Below, piece by piece: positions 25,484-34,204 of a stretch of DNA of 48,649 bases. The DNA lies in the NCBI GenBank assembly GCA_964635065.1, contig CAZWMK010000005.1:1-48649 (forward strand), written 5' to 3'. The notes beneath the pieces are model-generated. The model saw only the letters and a list, made by a program, of their open reading frames with translations, did not search any database and was not told the origin of the DNA. Position 1 is the first letter of the stretch. The number at the start of each line of letters is the position of its first letter. Source of the stretch: CAZWMK01 sp964635065 (lineage in GTDB: Bacteria; Pseudomonadota; Alphaproteobacteria; Sphingomonadales; Sphingomonadaceae). A program made the translations under genes and the position numbers.

Positions 25484-26020
25484 TTAATCGTCGCGCGCAT
25501 CCTGAAGCCATGCGGGTCGGTCTTCGTAGGGAATGACGCCCTCGGCAGACACAGTGATTGTATTGCCCGTTGTAGTAACGGCTTGCACCCAAATCCGAGG
25601 ATAGCCAATCCGACTCAGCAGGTTTGCCACGCACGAGGTTGATTTGGCTTCTCTCGCTGCCTGCGCTTCATCTAGCCGCAGTGCTTTCATCTTGCCGGGT
25701 TCAACAGAGAATGGAAAATCTATATCCGTCGGATCATCGCAATAGTTTGCCATATACTTGCTACAGCTCCTCCGGAAAATTCCAGTTCTGTAGCGAATAT
25801 CCTTGATGGCAACCGATTGATCAGAGCGATTGTGGATTACGAGAACAACAAACATTTCATAATCATCATCGTGGCATTGGTGATATCTCCACTCGACGCT
25901 GCCATAAGCCTTTTCATTCAGTTGCAGGCGATAAACGATGATCGCTACCAGCGGAGCAAATGCAGAGGATAATGTGGCGACCCAGTCTTTAAAGTTTGTC
26001 GGCCAAAACGGATCTGACAT
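25484..26020 (-). CDS. hypothetical membrane-anchored protein (178 aa)
   Basis: A protein with one N-terminal hydrophobic helix (about 13-30, SSAFAPLVAIIVYRLQL) and a soluble beta-rich domain containing CHDDDYEMFVVLVIHNRSDQ and two Cys pairs. I do not recognise the family. The ATG at 26020 follows a GAGGGC ribosome-binding sequence four bases away. It is lower in GC than the chromosome and sits among gene fragments and small membrane-protein genes in the island, so it may be accessory or defence-related cargo; that is only inferred from context. Confidence 0.65.
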   Translation of the reverse strand: MSDPFWPTNFKDWVATLSSAFAPLVAIIVYRLQLNEKAYGSVEWRYHQCHDDDYEMFVVLVIHNRSDQSVAIKDIRYRTGIFRRSCSKYMANYCDDPTDIDFPFSVEPGKMKALRLDEAQAAREAKSTSCVANLLSRIGYPRIWVQAVTTTGNTITVSAEGVIPYEDRPAWLQDARDD

Positions 26021-26250
26021 GCGCCCTCGCTACTCAATAGCTGTGTATGTGCCGTTTATTTCTGAGACGCCAAATGCTGTACGATTGCGCCGCAACCGTA
26101 CAAGATCGTGCCGGCTAGAAAAGCGAAACCGCACGACATGAGCGTGACGATCTTGATGTGCTACTTTTGAAGATTTGTGACCTCTTGCGTGGACACTCCG
26201 GAGGCCGATAGAAGTTCATCCGCGCCCGCCACCACGATCACCGAGGTCTC

Positions 26251-26382
26251 CTAGGTCAAAGCCCACCCTGCGAACAGCAGGGCAATGCACAGCAGAAATA
26301 GCCCGATCCACTTCATGCCCTCGCCTGCCAAAGGTGGCGCATCGTGATCCTGTCTTACCGGCACTTGCTTAACTTCGCTCAT
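26251..26382 (-). CDS. small single-pass membrane protein (43 aa)
   Basis: A 43-residue protein: a polar N-terminal half (MSEVKQVPVRQDHDAPPLAG), then one hydrophobic helix (WIGLFLLCIALLFAGWAL) ending at the C-terminus. The ATG at 26382 follows AGGAAT with good spacing; the frame is open further upstream to 26508 but with basic, improbable sequence. It lies in a gene-poor island segment. The function is unknown; size and topology would suit a toxin, a regulator of a membrane partner or a hook protein. Confidence 0.5.
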   Translation of the reverse strand: MSEVKQVPVRQDHDAPPLAGEGMKWIGLFLLCIALLFAGWALT

Positions 26383-26494
26383 CACATATTCCTGCTCACC
26401 CAGGTAGCCTTGTCCACGACCGTAAATGTGTCGTCGTGTTTTCGACGGCGATCTGGAGTGATGGCGCCACAAAAAGATGGGAAACACATGCCTT

Positions 26495-26731
26495 TTACTT
26501 TTCATCAAAATTGATGTGAGCCACCATGGTTGGTGCGATATATATCGTTAGTATAAATGTCAGAAATTCTATGTAATTCTTGTAATCATTGGAATCGATA
26601 TCTAATATATATTCGCCAATCGTTACGATGACCACAGCAGCCATGGCGGACATCAAAAAACCCAAAAAGAGCATGAAGGAAACTATCAGACAGATTTGAA
26701 TGCCCCGCTGCCATTGTTCTAAGTGATCCAC
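26495..26731 (-). CDS. small two-helix membrane protein (78 aa)
   Basis: A 78-residue protein with two hydrophobic helices (about 11-41 and 54-72) joined by a short acidic loop (EYILDIDSNDY). The start is a GTG at 26731 with a GGAG sequence eight bases upstream. It is clearly lower in GC than the flanking chromosome. I do not recognise the family. Together with the 43-residue protein downstream it could form a small membrane module, but there is no direct evidence for a shared role. Confidence 0.5.
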   Translation of the reverse strand: MDHLEQWQRGIQICLIVSFMLFLGFLMSAMAAVVIVTIGEYILDIDSNDYKNYIEFLTFILTIYIAPTMVAHINFDEK

Positions 26732-26809
26732 CGCATCGTCTCCATTCCCTGCATTTGTAGAGATGCTTCAAAGGCATGCCCCGGCGGAAAGGATAGGATC
26801 ACAAATTCC

Positions 26810-27040
26810 TTACAAACTCCTGCCCATCCAGACACCCTTGCCCATGACCGCGAAGCCATCGCCGTCGCGTTCGAGATCAATCTCGAACGGGGGATAGGCC
26901 GAATTAGCTGAAGCCAGCATCAGCGTCGTTGGGCCCGCGCGTTGTACGCGCTTGACGAATAACTGGCTGTCGATGCGGACGATATGCAGGCCTTCACGCG
27001 GCTCGCAGTGCGTCTCAGCTACACAAACACCGCCCGCCAT
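26810..27040 (-). pseudogene. S24-type repressor C-terminal fragment (76 aa)
   Basis: The sequence EPREGLHIVRIDSQLFVKRV, followed by ANSAYPPFEIDL and the closing VMGKGVWMGRSL, matches the C-terminal half of S24-peptidase repressors, including the catalytic-Lys region (VKRV) and the conserved dimer strand. The Ser-containing half and the HTH domain are missing. It begins at an ATG at 27040 but is too short to be a working repressor. It is complementary to the SMEP fragment at 24987-25154, about 2 kb away on the same strand but in swapped order. Confidence 0.55.
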
Positions 27041-27114
27041 GGTGCGTTACATCATGTTCGGATCGAGCAAGCTTCGCCCTTGGCGACCATCACCGCCCCC
27101 CCTATGCTGCCCAC

Positions 27115-29868
27115 ATGAATCCTGTTGAAATCGAAGAAGCCGTATCCAATCTGGCGCTTGCGCCGTTTGACCGGGCTGAATTTCCCTATCAGTTCCTGAC
27201 CGCCTTCGGGAACAAGCCGACGACGATCCAGCGCCTGCGTGCGGGGGCGACGAACCAGTCGGATGTGCCGGGCGGCGTGCTTCAACGCAGCAACATTCAC
27301 ATCGCCACCTGCGATCCCGGCATGGTGGACGAGACGCTGCAAGCCCTGCGCGCCAGCCCGAAAACCGCATCGGCCAAGGCCAAGTTCATTCTGGCTACCG
27401 ATGGTGAGGCGTTTCAGGCTGAAGACATGGCGGGCGGTGGCACGGTCGCCTGCCGCTATGTCGACTTTCCCGATCACTTCGGCTTTTTCCTGCCACTGGC
27501 GGGCATTAGCACGGTGGAACAGATCCGCGAAAGCGCGTTCGACATCAAGGCGACCGGACGCCTGAACCGGCTTTATGTCGAACTGCTGAAGGACAATCCC
27601 GACTGGGCCAGCCGCCCGCAGGACATGAACCATTTCATGGCGCGGCTGATTTTCTGTTTCTTCGCCGAAGACACCGGCATCTTTTTTGGCGAACGGCTGT
27701 TCAGTCTCACCATCGAACAGATGAGCGCGCGCGACGCCGCCGACACCCATCTTGTCATGGCCGAAATCTTCCGGGCGATGGACACGCGACTGGCCGACCG
27801 CGACGCGGCGGGCATCAAGCGTTACGCTAATCAGTTTCCCTATGTGAACGGACAGCTGTTTTCAGGCAGCACCGACTGCCCACGTTTCAGCAAGATCGCG
27901 CGATCCTATCTGCTGCACATCGGCAGCCTTGATTGGCAGAAGATCAACCCCGACATTTTCGGATCGATGATCCAGGCCGTGGCTGATGATGAGGAACGCG
28001 GTTCGCTGGGCATGCATTACACTTCGGTGCCGAATATCCTGAAGGTGCTGAACCCGCTGTTCCTCGATGACCTGCGCGCCAAGCTGGCCGAAGCCGGCGA
28101 CAATCCGCGCAAGCTGTTGAACTTGCGCGCCCGCATGGCGAAGATCCGGGTGTTCGATCCGGCTTGCGGTTCGGGCAATTTTCTGGTGATCGCCTATAAG
28201 GAAATGCGGGCGATCGAGGCCGAGATCAACCAGCGGCGTGGCGAGGCTGATCGGCGCAGCGACATTCCGCTCACCAATTTTCGCGGCATCGAACTGCGCG
28301 ACTTCCCGGCCGAAATCGCCCGGCTGGCGCTGATCATCGCCGAATATCAGTGCGACGTGACCTATCGCGGCCAGAAGGAAGCACTGGCCGAGTTCCTGCC
28401 GCTTGATAGTCAGAACTGGATCACCTGCGGCAATGCGCTGCGGCTGGACTGGTTGAGCATCTGCCCGCCAACCGGAACGGGGGTGAAGGTGCAGGCGGAT
28501 GACCTGTTTGCCACCCCGCTGGCTCAGGCTGAGATCGACTTCGAGAATGAGGGGGGCGAGACGTATATCTGTGGGAACCCACCTTATAAAGGCAGCAAGA
28601 AGAGAGACCGCCACCTTACAGAGGAGTTGGGACTGGTTCTCTCTAAATATCAGGCAAAGTGGAAAGATAACGATTACGTTGCAGGCTGGTTAGTTAAATG
28701 TGCAGAATATTTACGTGTTGGGCGTGGTGAAGCTGCGCTTGTGACCACTAATAGCATCACTCAAGGCTCGCAAGTTCCACTTCTTTGGCCGACAATTTTT
28801 TCTCTTGGCACCGAAATCGGTTGGGCACACACCTCTTTCCGATGGTCCAACCTCGCAAGCAATAAGGCTGTAGTCACGGTTGCGATCGTCAACCTGAGAA
28901 GGCCCTCTGCCAAACCGAAGTTCTTGTACTCCGAAGGCTCAAGAAGGGAGTGCGCGCAGATATCTCCCTATCTTATTGAATCTTCTGTTATCAATGTCGA
29001 AAAGCAGTACAGGCCGAGGCCGTCGATTCCAGAAATGAAGCTTGGAAATATGCCTTATGGGGCGGGGCTTCTTTTAGACGGAGATGAGAGAAATCAGCTT
29101 ATTTCTGAGAACCCCAGTGCAGCTAAGTTTCTGCGCCCCTTTGCTGGCGGCGAAGAGTTTCTGCATTCGAAGGCGCGGTTCTGCTTGTGGATAGACGACG
29201 AATATCTGCCCGAAGCACTTGAGTCCAATTTCATATCAACCCGAATTGGAGAGGTCAAAGCGCAGCGCTTGGCAAGTACCGATGCCGGAGGGAGAAAACT
29301 AGCTGAGCGATCTCATCAGTTTCGGGATCGCAATGTGTCTAAATTTCATACAATCGTCGTGCCGAGAACATCGTCCGAGAACCGTGATTTCATCCCTGTC
29401 GGAATTGCCAACTCTAATTGGATATTTTCAAGTGAGACGTTCGTAATGCTGGATGCACCTCTTTGGTCGCTTGGCGTTACATCTTCGCGCATCCATGTAA
29501 TCTGGATATCGACTGTATGTGGAAAAATGAAAACCGATCTACGGTATTCCAACACCCTCGGCTGGAACACCTTTCCGATCCCCACACTAACCGACCAGAA
29601 CAAGGCCGACCTCACCCGCTGCGCCGAGGATATCCTGCTGGCGCGCGAGGCGCATTTCCCGGCAACGATCGCCGACCTCTATGACCCCGAAGCCATGCCC
29701 GCCGACCTGCGCGCGGCGCATGAGCGCAACGACGAAGTGCTGGAACGCATCTACATCGGCCGCCGCTTCAAAAACGACACCGAACGGCTGGAAAAACTGT
29801 TCGAGCTTTACACCAAGATGACCGCAGGAGTCGGAACTGCAAAGAAACGGGTGATGGGTGTGGCATGA
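27115..29868 (+). CDS. MmeI-like DNA adenine methyltransferase of a defence operon (917 aa)
   Basis: A gamma-type N6-adenine DNA methyltransferase: SAM-binding motif I FDPACGSGNF (about 347-356) precedes the catalytic NPPY (488-491), with a helical region before and a recognition region after (about 500-810). It resembles Type IIL/MmeI-like enzymes, but the N-terminal 100 residues show no PD-(D/E)xK nuclease motif, so cleavage would need a partner. GC falls sharply across about 28,580-29,560 (28 of 60 bases at 28921-28980 against 40 of 60 at 28081-28140), which suggests the target-recognition part was exchanged. The start lacks a Shine-Dalgarno sequence. Its stop overlaps the next start (ATGA). 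Confidence 0.88.
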   Translation: MNPVEIEEAVSNLALAPFDRAEFPYQFLTAFGNKPTTIQRLRAGATNQSDVPGGVLQRSNIHIATCDPGMVDETLQALRASPKTASAKAKFILATDGEAFQAEDMAGGGTVACRYVDFPDHFGFFLPLAGISTVEQIRESAFDIKATGRLNRLYVELLKDNPDWASRPQDMNHFMARLIFCFFAEDTGIFFGERLFSLTIEQMSARDAADTHLVMAEIFRAMDTRLADRDAAGIKRYANQFPYVNGQLFSGSTDCPRFSKIARSYLLHIGSLDWQKINPDIFGSMIQAVADDEERGSLGMHYTSVPNILKVLNPLFLDDLRAKLAEAGDNPRKLLNLRARMAKIRVFDPACGSGNFLVIAYKEMRAIEAEINQRRGEADRRSDIPLTNFRGIELRDFPAEIARLALIIAEYQCDVTYRGQKEALAEFLPLDSQNWITCGNALRLDWLSICPPTGTGVKVQADDLFATPLAQAEIDFENEGGETYICGNPPYKGSKKRDRHLTEELGLVLSKYQAKWKDNDYVAGWLVKCAEYLRVGRGEAALVTTNSITQGSQVPLLWPTIFSLGTEIGWAHTSFRWSNLASNKAVVTVAIVNLRRPSAKPKFLYSEGSRRECAQISPYLIESSVINVEKQYRPRPSIPEMKLGNMPYGAGLLLDGDERNQLISENPSAAKFLRPFAGGEEFLHSKARFCLWIDDEYLPEALESNFISTRIGEVKAQRLASTDAGGRKLAERSHQFRDRNVSKFHTIVVPRTSSENRDFIPVGIANSNWIFSSETFVMLDAPLWSLGVTSSRIHVIWISTVCGKMKTDLRYSNTLGWNTFPIPTLTDQNKADLTRCAEDILLAREAHFPATIADLYDPEAMPADLRAAHERNDEVLERIYIGRRFKNDTERLEKLFELYTKMTAGVGTAKKRVMGVA

Positions 29869-30683
29869 GCAGTCTCACCGAAACCGAAAAGCGCTATTTT
29901 GAAAAATTGTTTAGAATGGAGACCGGTTACGTTCTGGATTTCTCTGATCCAGCCTTCAGTGAGTTTTTCAACCGGCACCGGATTAACATTCACGGTCCAA
30001 AATATCAGACATACGGCACCTCAAAAGCCAAAAAATTGCGGGCTTTTTGGGAACAGGAACCGGATGTTTTGGTCGGGCAAGTGCTGGTGGAATTGCTTGA
30101 TGCCTATGAAACTGACTGCGTTCTGAATAACTGTACTGCCGATGCCCCCGTTCTCGAAAAGTCGCGCGGCATCGCCAATCGGCTGTCTGGTGTCGTTACG
30201 CCTTCAAAATCCGCTCAGACAGTTGATGATTTTTTGCATAGTGAATTTTCGCTTCCCAATATCCAGAAACTGCCGATCGAGTCGATGGCCGTGGCGGTCA
30301 TTGAGAGCCGATTGACTGAAGCACGGACGACGATGAGCGCAGGCGCGTACCTATCCACGATCTTCTTGTGCGGTAGTGTGCTGGAAGCTGTCCTTCTCGG
30401 TGCGGCACGCTTTAATAGGGTTTCAGCAAGCCCCAAGGCTGTTGATGGAAGTGTGAAGCGTTTTCACGAATGGAATCTCGCGCAGCTTATAGATGTCGCG
30501 TGTGCGGCAGGCTTACTAAAGCCGGACGTTAAAAAGTTCAGCCACGGGCTGCGCGATTTTCGAAATTACATTCATCCATATGAGCAGATGCAGTCTGGTT
30601 TCACACCAGACGAGCATACAGCGAAAGTCTGTTTTCAAGTTCTGAAAGCGGCACTTGCTAGTGTGGCTGGGGAGAGAAAATGA
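29865..30683 (+). CDS. AbiJ-NTD/HEPN-like abortive-infection protein (272 aa)
   Basis: A soluble protein inserted between the methyltransferase and helicase genes. The N-terminal part (FSDPAFSEFFNRHRINI, then TYGTSKAKKLRAFWEQE) looks like the AbiJ N-terminal domain type 3. The C-terminal helical part contains RDFRNYIHPYEQ (R230, R233, H237), the Arg-His signature seen in HEPN ribonucleases and their relatives. HEPN proteins often cleave RNA and halt growth during phage infection. It has ATGA overlaps on both sides, and its GC is much lower than its neighbours (22 of 60 bases at 29881-29940 against 39 of 60 in the helicase at 31081-31140). The domain calls rest on motif recognition only. Confidence 0.75.
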   Translation: MSSLTETEKRYFEKLFRMETGYVLDFSDPAFSEFFNRHRINIHGPKYQTYGTSKAKKLRAFWEQEPDVLVGQVLVELLDAYETDCVLNNCTADAPVLEKSRGIANRLSGVVTPSKSAQTVDDFLHSEFSLPNIQKLPIESMAVAVIESRLTEARTTMSAGAYLSTIFLCGSVLEAVLLGAARFNRVSASPKAVDGSVKRFHEWNLAQLIDVACAAGLLKPDVKKFSHGLRDFRNYIHPYEQMQSGFTPDEHTAKVCFQVLKAALASVAGERK

Positions 30684-32752
30684 AGCCAAATGCTCAAACC
30701 ATTCCCGCCGTCAGCTTCCAGACCGCCCGCACCGGCGTGTCGGCCAAGGCCAATGCGCTTGGTATGCGCCCCATGCAGGAACGCGCCTATAACAAGCGGG
30801 GCGAACAATATCTTTTGATCAAGTCGCCCCCGGCATCGGGCAAGTCGCGCGCCTTGATGTTCATCGCCCTCGACAAGCTGGCCCATCAGGGGCTTCGCCA
30901 AGCCATGATCGTTGTGCCGGAAAAGTCGATCGGTGGCAGCTTTGCCGATGAACCGCTCAGCCAATATGGCTTCTGGGCCGACTGGGTGGTGAAGCCGCAA
31001 TGGAATCTGTGCAACGCACCGGGGCCGGACGAAGAAAAGGTTGATCCGTCCAAGGTCAAGGCCGTGGGCCAGTTTCTCGCCAGCGACGACAGGGTGCTGG
31101 TCTGCACCCATGCCACGTTCCGCTTTGCGGTCGATGCGCTGGGGGTTGAGGCCTTTGATGATCGCCTGATCGCGGTGGATGAATTCCACCATGTCTCCGC
31201 CAGCCCCGACAACCGGCTGGGCAGCCAGCTTGCCGCCTTCATCACCCGCGACAAGACCCACATCGTCGCGATGACAGGCAGCTATTTCCGTGGCGATGCC
31301 GCCCCCGTGCTTGGCCCCGAGGACGAGGCGAAGTTCGAAACAGTCACCTACACCTATTACGAACAACTCAACGGCTATGCGCACCTGAAGGCGCTCAACA
31401 TCGGCTATTATTTCTATACCGGCCGCTATCTTGAGGCGATCGAGCATTGCCTTGATCCCGATCGCAAGACGATCGTCCACATCCCGTCTGTCAACGCGCG
31501 CGAAAGCACGAAGGACAAGATCAAGGAAGTCGACGAGATCATGCACTATCTGGGGGAATGGCAAGGCGCCGATCCCCTGACCGGCTTTCACCGCGTGCAA
31601 CTGCCCGATGGCCGGGTGCTGAAAATCGCCGACCTTGTTGATGACAGCGATCCGGCCCGCCGTTCCCGCGTGCTGGCGGCGTTGAAAGACCCGGCGCACA
31701 AGAATGACCGCGATCATGTCGATATGATCATTGCGCTTGGCATGGCCAAGGAAGGCTTCGACTGGATCTGGTGCGAACATGCGCTGACTGTCGGCTATCG
31801 CTCCAGCCTGACCGAAATTGTCCAGATCATCGGCCGAGCTACCCGCGATGCGCCGGGCAAGGCTGTTGCGACCTTCACCAACCTGATTGCAGAACCCGAT
31901 GCCTCCGAAGCCGCTGTGGCCGAGGCGATCAACGACACGCTGAAAGCCATTGCCGCCAGCCTGTTGATGGAACAGGTGCTGGCCCCGCGTTTCAACTTCA
32001 CGCCAAAGGACAAAGGCCCCCTGCCCGACTTTGACTATGGCGAAGGCGGTTACAAGGCCGGCGAAACCAATGTCGGCTTCAACGAAGAACGCGGCACCTA
32101 TCATTTCGAGATCAACGGGCTGGTCGAACCCAAAAGCCCCGAAGCCGCCCGCATCTGTCAGGAAGACCTGAACGAGGTGATTGCCGCCTTCGTCCAGAAC
32201 AAGGCCGTGGCCGAACGCGGCCTGTTCGACGAGGAAACGCCGCCCCAGGAACTGACGCAGGTATGCATGGGCAAGATCGTGCGCGATCGTTACCCCGAAC
32301 TGACGCCCGAAGATCAGGAAGCCGTGCGCCAGCATGCGATTGCTGCGCTCAACCTGACCCAAAAGGCGAAGGCCCTTGCCATGGGCGGCGGTGATGCAGG
32401 TGATGATCTCAAGGCCAACACGGCGCTTCTCGATGGCGTGCGTCAGTTCGCCATGGACGTGCGTGAACTCGACATTGACCTGATCGACAGCATCAATCCG
32501 TTTCAGGCTGCCTATGCCGTGCTTGCGAAGTCGATGAGCGAAAGCACCTTGAAGCAGGTGCAGGCTGCCATTTCGGGCAAACGAACCAAGATCACCCCGG
32601 AAGACGCCAAAGACCTTGCCGCCCGTGCCGTGCGGTTCAAGAAAGAACGTGGCCGCCTGCCGTCGATCACGGCAGCCGACGCATGGGAACAGCGTCTAGC
32701 CGAGGGAGCAACCGCCTTCATGCGCTATCGGGAAGAAGGCCGTTATGAGTGA
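30680..32752 (+). CDS. DEAD/DEAH-type superfamily 2 helicase of the defence operon (690 aa)
   Basis: An SF2 helicase/translocase: Walker A SPPASGKSR (about 47-56), motif II DEFHH (167-171), motif III-like AMTGSYF, and motif VI QIIGRATR (382-389). A C-terminal region (about 430-690) with a helicase-associated repeat GRLPSITAADAWEQRL follows. DEFH in place of DEAH is seen in restriction-type and ICE helicases. It likely translocates on DNA to present or process unmodified DNA for the nuclease encoded next. It starts in an ATGA overlap with the HEPN-like gene and overlaps the nuclease gene by eight bases. Confidence 0.88.
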   Translation: MKPNAQTIPAVSFQTARTGVSAKANALGMRPMQERAYNKRGEQYLLIKSPPASGKSRALMFIALDKLAHQGLRQAMIVVPEKSIGGSFADEPLSQYGFWADWVVKPQWNLCNAPGPDEEKVDPSKVKAVGQFLASDDRVLVCTHATFRFAVDALGVEAFDDRLIAVDEFHHVSASPDNRLGSQLAAFITRDKTHIVAMTGSYFRGDAAPVLGPEDEAKFETVTYTYYEQLNGYAHLKALNIGYYFYTGRYLEAIEHCLDPDRKTIVHIPSVNARESTKDKIKEVDEIMHYLGEWQGADPLTGFHRVQLPDGRVLKIADLVDDSDPARRSRVLAALKDPAHKNDRDHVDMIIALGMAKEGFDWIWCEHALTVGYRSSLTEIVQIIGRATRDAPGKAVATFTNLIAEPDASEAAVAEAINDTLKAIAASLLMEQVLAPRFNFTPKDKGPLPDFDYGEGGYKAGETNVGFNEERGTYHFEINGLVEPKSPEAARICQEDLNEVIAAFVQNKAVAERGLFDEETPPQELTQVCMGKIVRDRYPELTPEDQEAVRQHAIAALNLTQKAKALAMGGGDAGDDLKANTALLDGVRQFAMDVRELDIDLIDSINPFQAAYAVLAKSMSESTLKQVQAAISGKRTKITPEDAKDLAARAVRFKKERGRLPSITAADAWEQRLAEGATAFMRYREEGRYE

Positions 32753-33926
32753 GTTCGACCTCGACGCGCTGAGTGAGGCGCTGGCCGACTTTGCACCTGC
32801 CAAGAAAAAACAGGCAAGCTACACCCCTCGCGAAGAACGGGTCATCGCCGGGTTCGAAGATATCGAATGCTTTTACGAAGAACATGGCCGCCTGCCCCAG
32901 CATGGCGAGGACCGTGACATCTTCGAACGCCTTTATGCTGTTCGTCTCGATCGTTTGCGCGCCCTCGAAGAATGCCGGACCCTCCTGGCATCGTTCGACA
33001 AGCATGGCCTGCTGACACGCACCGATGATGTGCCAGAAGAAGCCAGTCTTGATCCGGATGACCTGATGGCAGAGCTGTCCGGGCTGGCAGAAGGCGATGA
33101 CATCACGCGCCTGCGCCATGTCCGCACCGCCGAAGAGAAGCGGACGGCAGACGAAGTCGCCAACCGCGAAAAATGCCCCGACTTTGAGCAGTTCCAGTCC
33201 CTGTTCAAACAGGTGCAGAACGACATAGCCTCCGGTGTCCGGGCAACCCGGCCTTTCGAATTAAAGGCGGAAATCCGACCGGGCGCCCTGTTCATCGTCG
33301 GTGGCCAGATCGCCTATATCGCCGAGATGGGGGAGATGTTCACCAACCCGCAAGGCCGGACGGACGCCCGCCTGCGTGTCATCTTCGACAATGGCACCCA
33401 AAGCACCATGCTCATGCGCTCGCTGCAACGCGCCCTGCACAAGGACGATGCTGGCCGCCGTATCACCGACCCCGTGGCCGGACCACTTTTTGCCGATGCC
33501 GCAGAATACGGCGAAGTTGAAACCGGCACGATCTATGTGCTTCGCAGCAAGTCGGAGCATCCGGTGGTCGCCGAACATCGCGAGATCATGCACAAGATCG
33601 GCGTCACCAGCGGCAACGTAGAAAGCCGGATCGCCGGGGCCGAAAAAAGTTCAACCTACCTTCTGGCTGGTGTTGATGTGGTGGCGACCTACAAGGTCTA
33701 TGGCGTGAACTGCCAGAAGCTGGAAACCCTGATCCACAAGGTGTTCGCTGCCGCCCAGATCAACTTCTCAATCCCCGATCGCTTCGGCAACCAAGTCAAA
33801 CCGCGCGAATGGTTTCTCGTACCGATCAACGTGATTGACGAGGCCGTGCAGCGCATCAGGGATCGATCCATTGTTGAATATTGGTACGATCCAAAGAGTG
33901 TAAAACTTATGCGTTCAACGAAATAG
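32745..33926 (+). CDS. GIY-YIG nuclease family protein of the defence operon (393 aa)
   Basis: The C-terminal third is a T5orf172/Mug113-like GIY-YIG domain: GTIYVLRS (261-268), HKIGVTSG (283-290), the following Arg in VESRIAGA (about 294) and the metal-binding Glu in QKLETLIHKVF (E327). The N-terminal part has a short helicase-associated-like repeat (EHGRLPQHGEDRDIFERLY) also present at the helicase C-terminus, which may dock the two proteins. The middle carries a predicted beta domain. It probably supplies the cleavage activity that the methyltransferase lacks. Last gene of the operon; a 278-base gap follows. Confidence 0.85.
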   Translation: MSEFDLDALSEALADFAPAKKKQASYTPREERVIAGFEDIECFYEEHGRLPQHGEDRDIFERLYAVRLDRLRALEECRTLLASFDKHGLLTRTDDVPEEASLDPDDLMAELSGLAEGDDITRLRHVRTAEEKRTADEVANREKCPDFEQFQSLFKQVQNDIASGVRATRPFELKAEIRPGALFIVGGQIAYIAEMGEMFTNPQGRTDARLRVIFDNGTQSTMLMRSLQRALHKDDAGRRITDPVAGPLFADAAEYGEVETGTIYVLRSKSEHPVVAEHREIMHKIGVTSGNVESRIAGAEKSSTYLLAGVDVVATYKVYGVNCQKLETLIHKVFAAAQINFSIPDRFGNQVKPREWFLVPINVIDEAVQRIRDRSIVEYWYDPKSVKLMRSTK

Positions 33927-34204
33927 ATGGCCGACTAATGCTTGGTATTTCAATGCCATACGCACATTGAATGTCCCTAAGCGCACCCCCTCCATTCGAT
34001 CGGCCCTGCCATAGCGACGTCATAAGGCACGCACGATCTGTACAGTGCCAATCTTCCCCAATTGCACGATCAAATCATCAAGCGCGGGGAGACGCCTCGC
34101 TGGACACGAACGCCACTCAGACGCTCTAGCCTGGCAGGCCTTGTTGGAAGCAACATAGGGGGCGCTAATGCGGCGATATAACGCGCCGCATCCGTCACAG
34201 TCAA
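33927..34204. other. intergenic segment after the defence operon
   Basis: No supported gene. A short minus-strand frame ends RRLPALDDLIVQLGKIG and could be a decayed gene end, but I do not recognise it. TGCGGCG/CGCCGCA arms at 34169-34190 form a small hairpin after the convergent SnoaL-like gene. Confidence 0.4.

Noticed and set aside
27104..27118. Five-codon upstream frame overlapping the methyltransferase start (ATGA)
   Set aside because: It has no ribosome-binding site and such short frames occur by chance.
30635..32362. Minus-strand open frame of 575 codons across the helicase gene
   Set aside because: The helicase motifs are on the plus strand; the antisense frame has no recognisable family.
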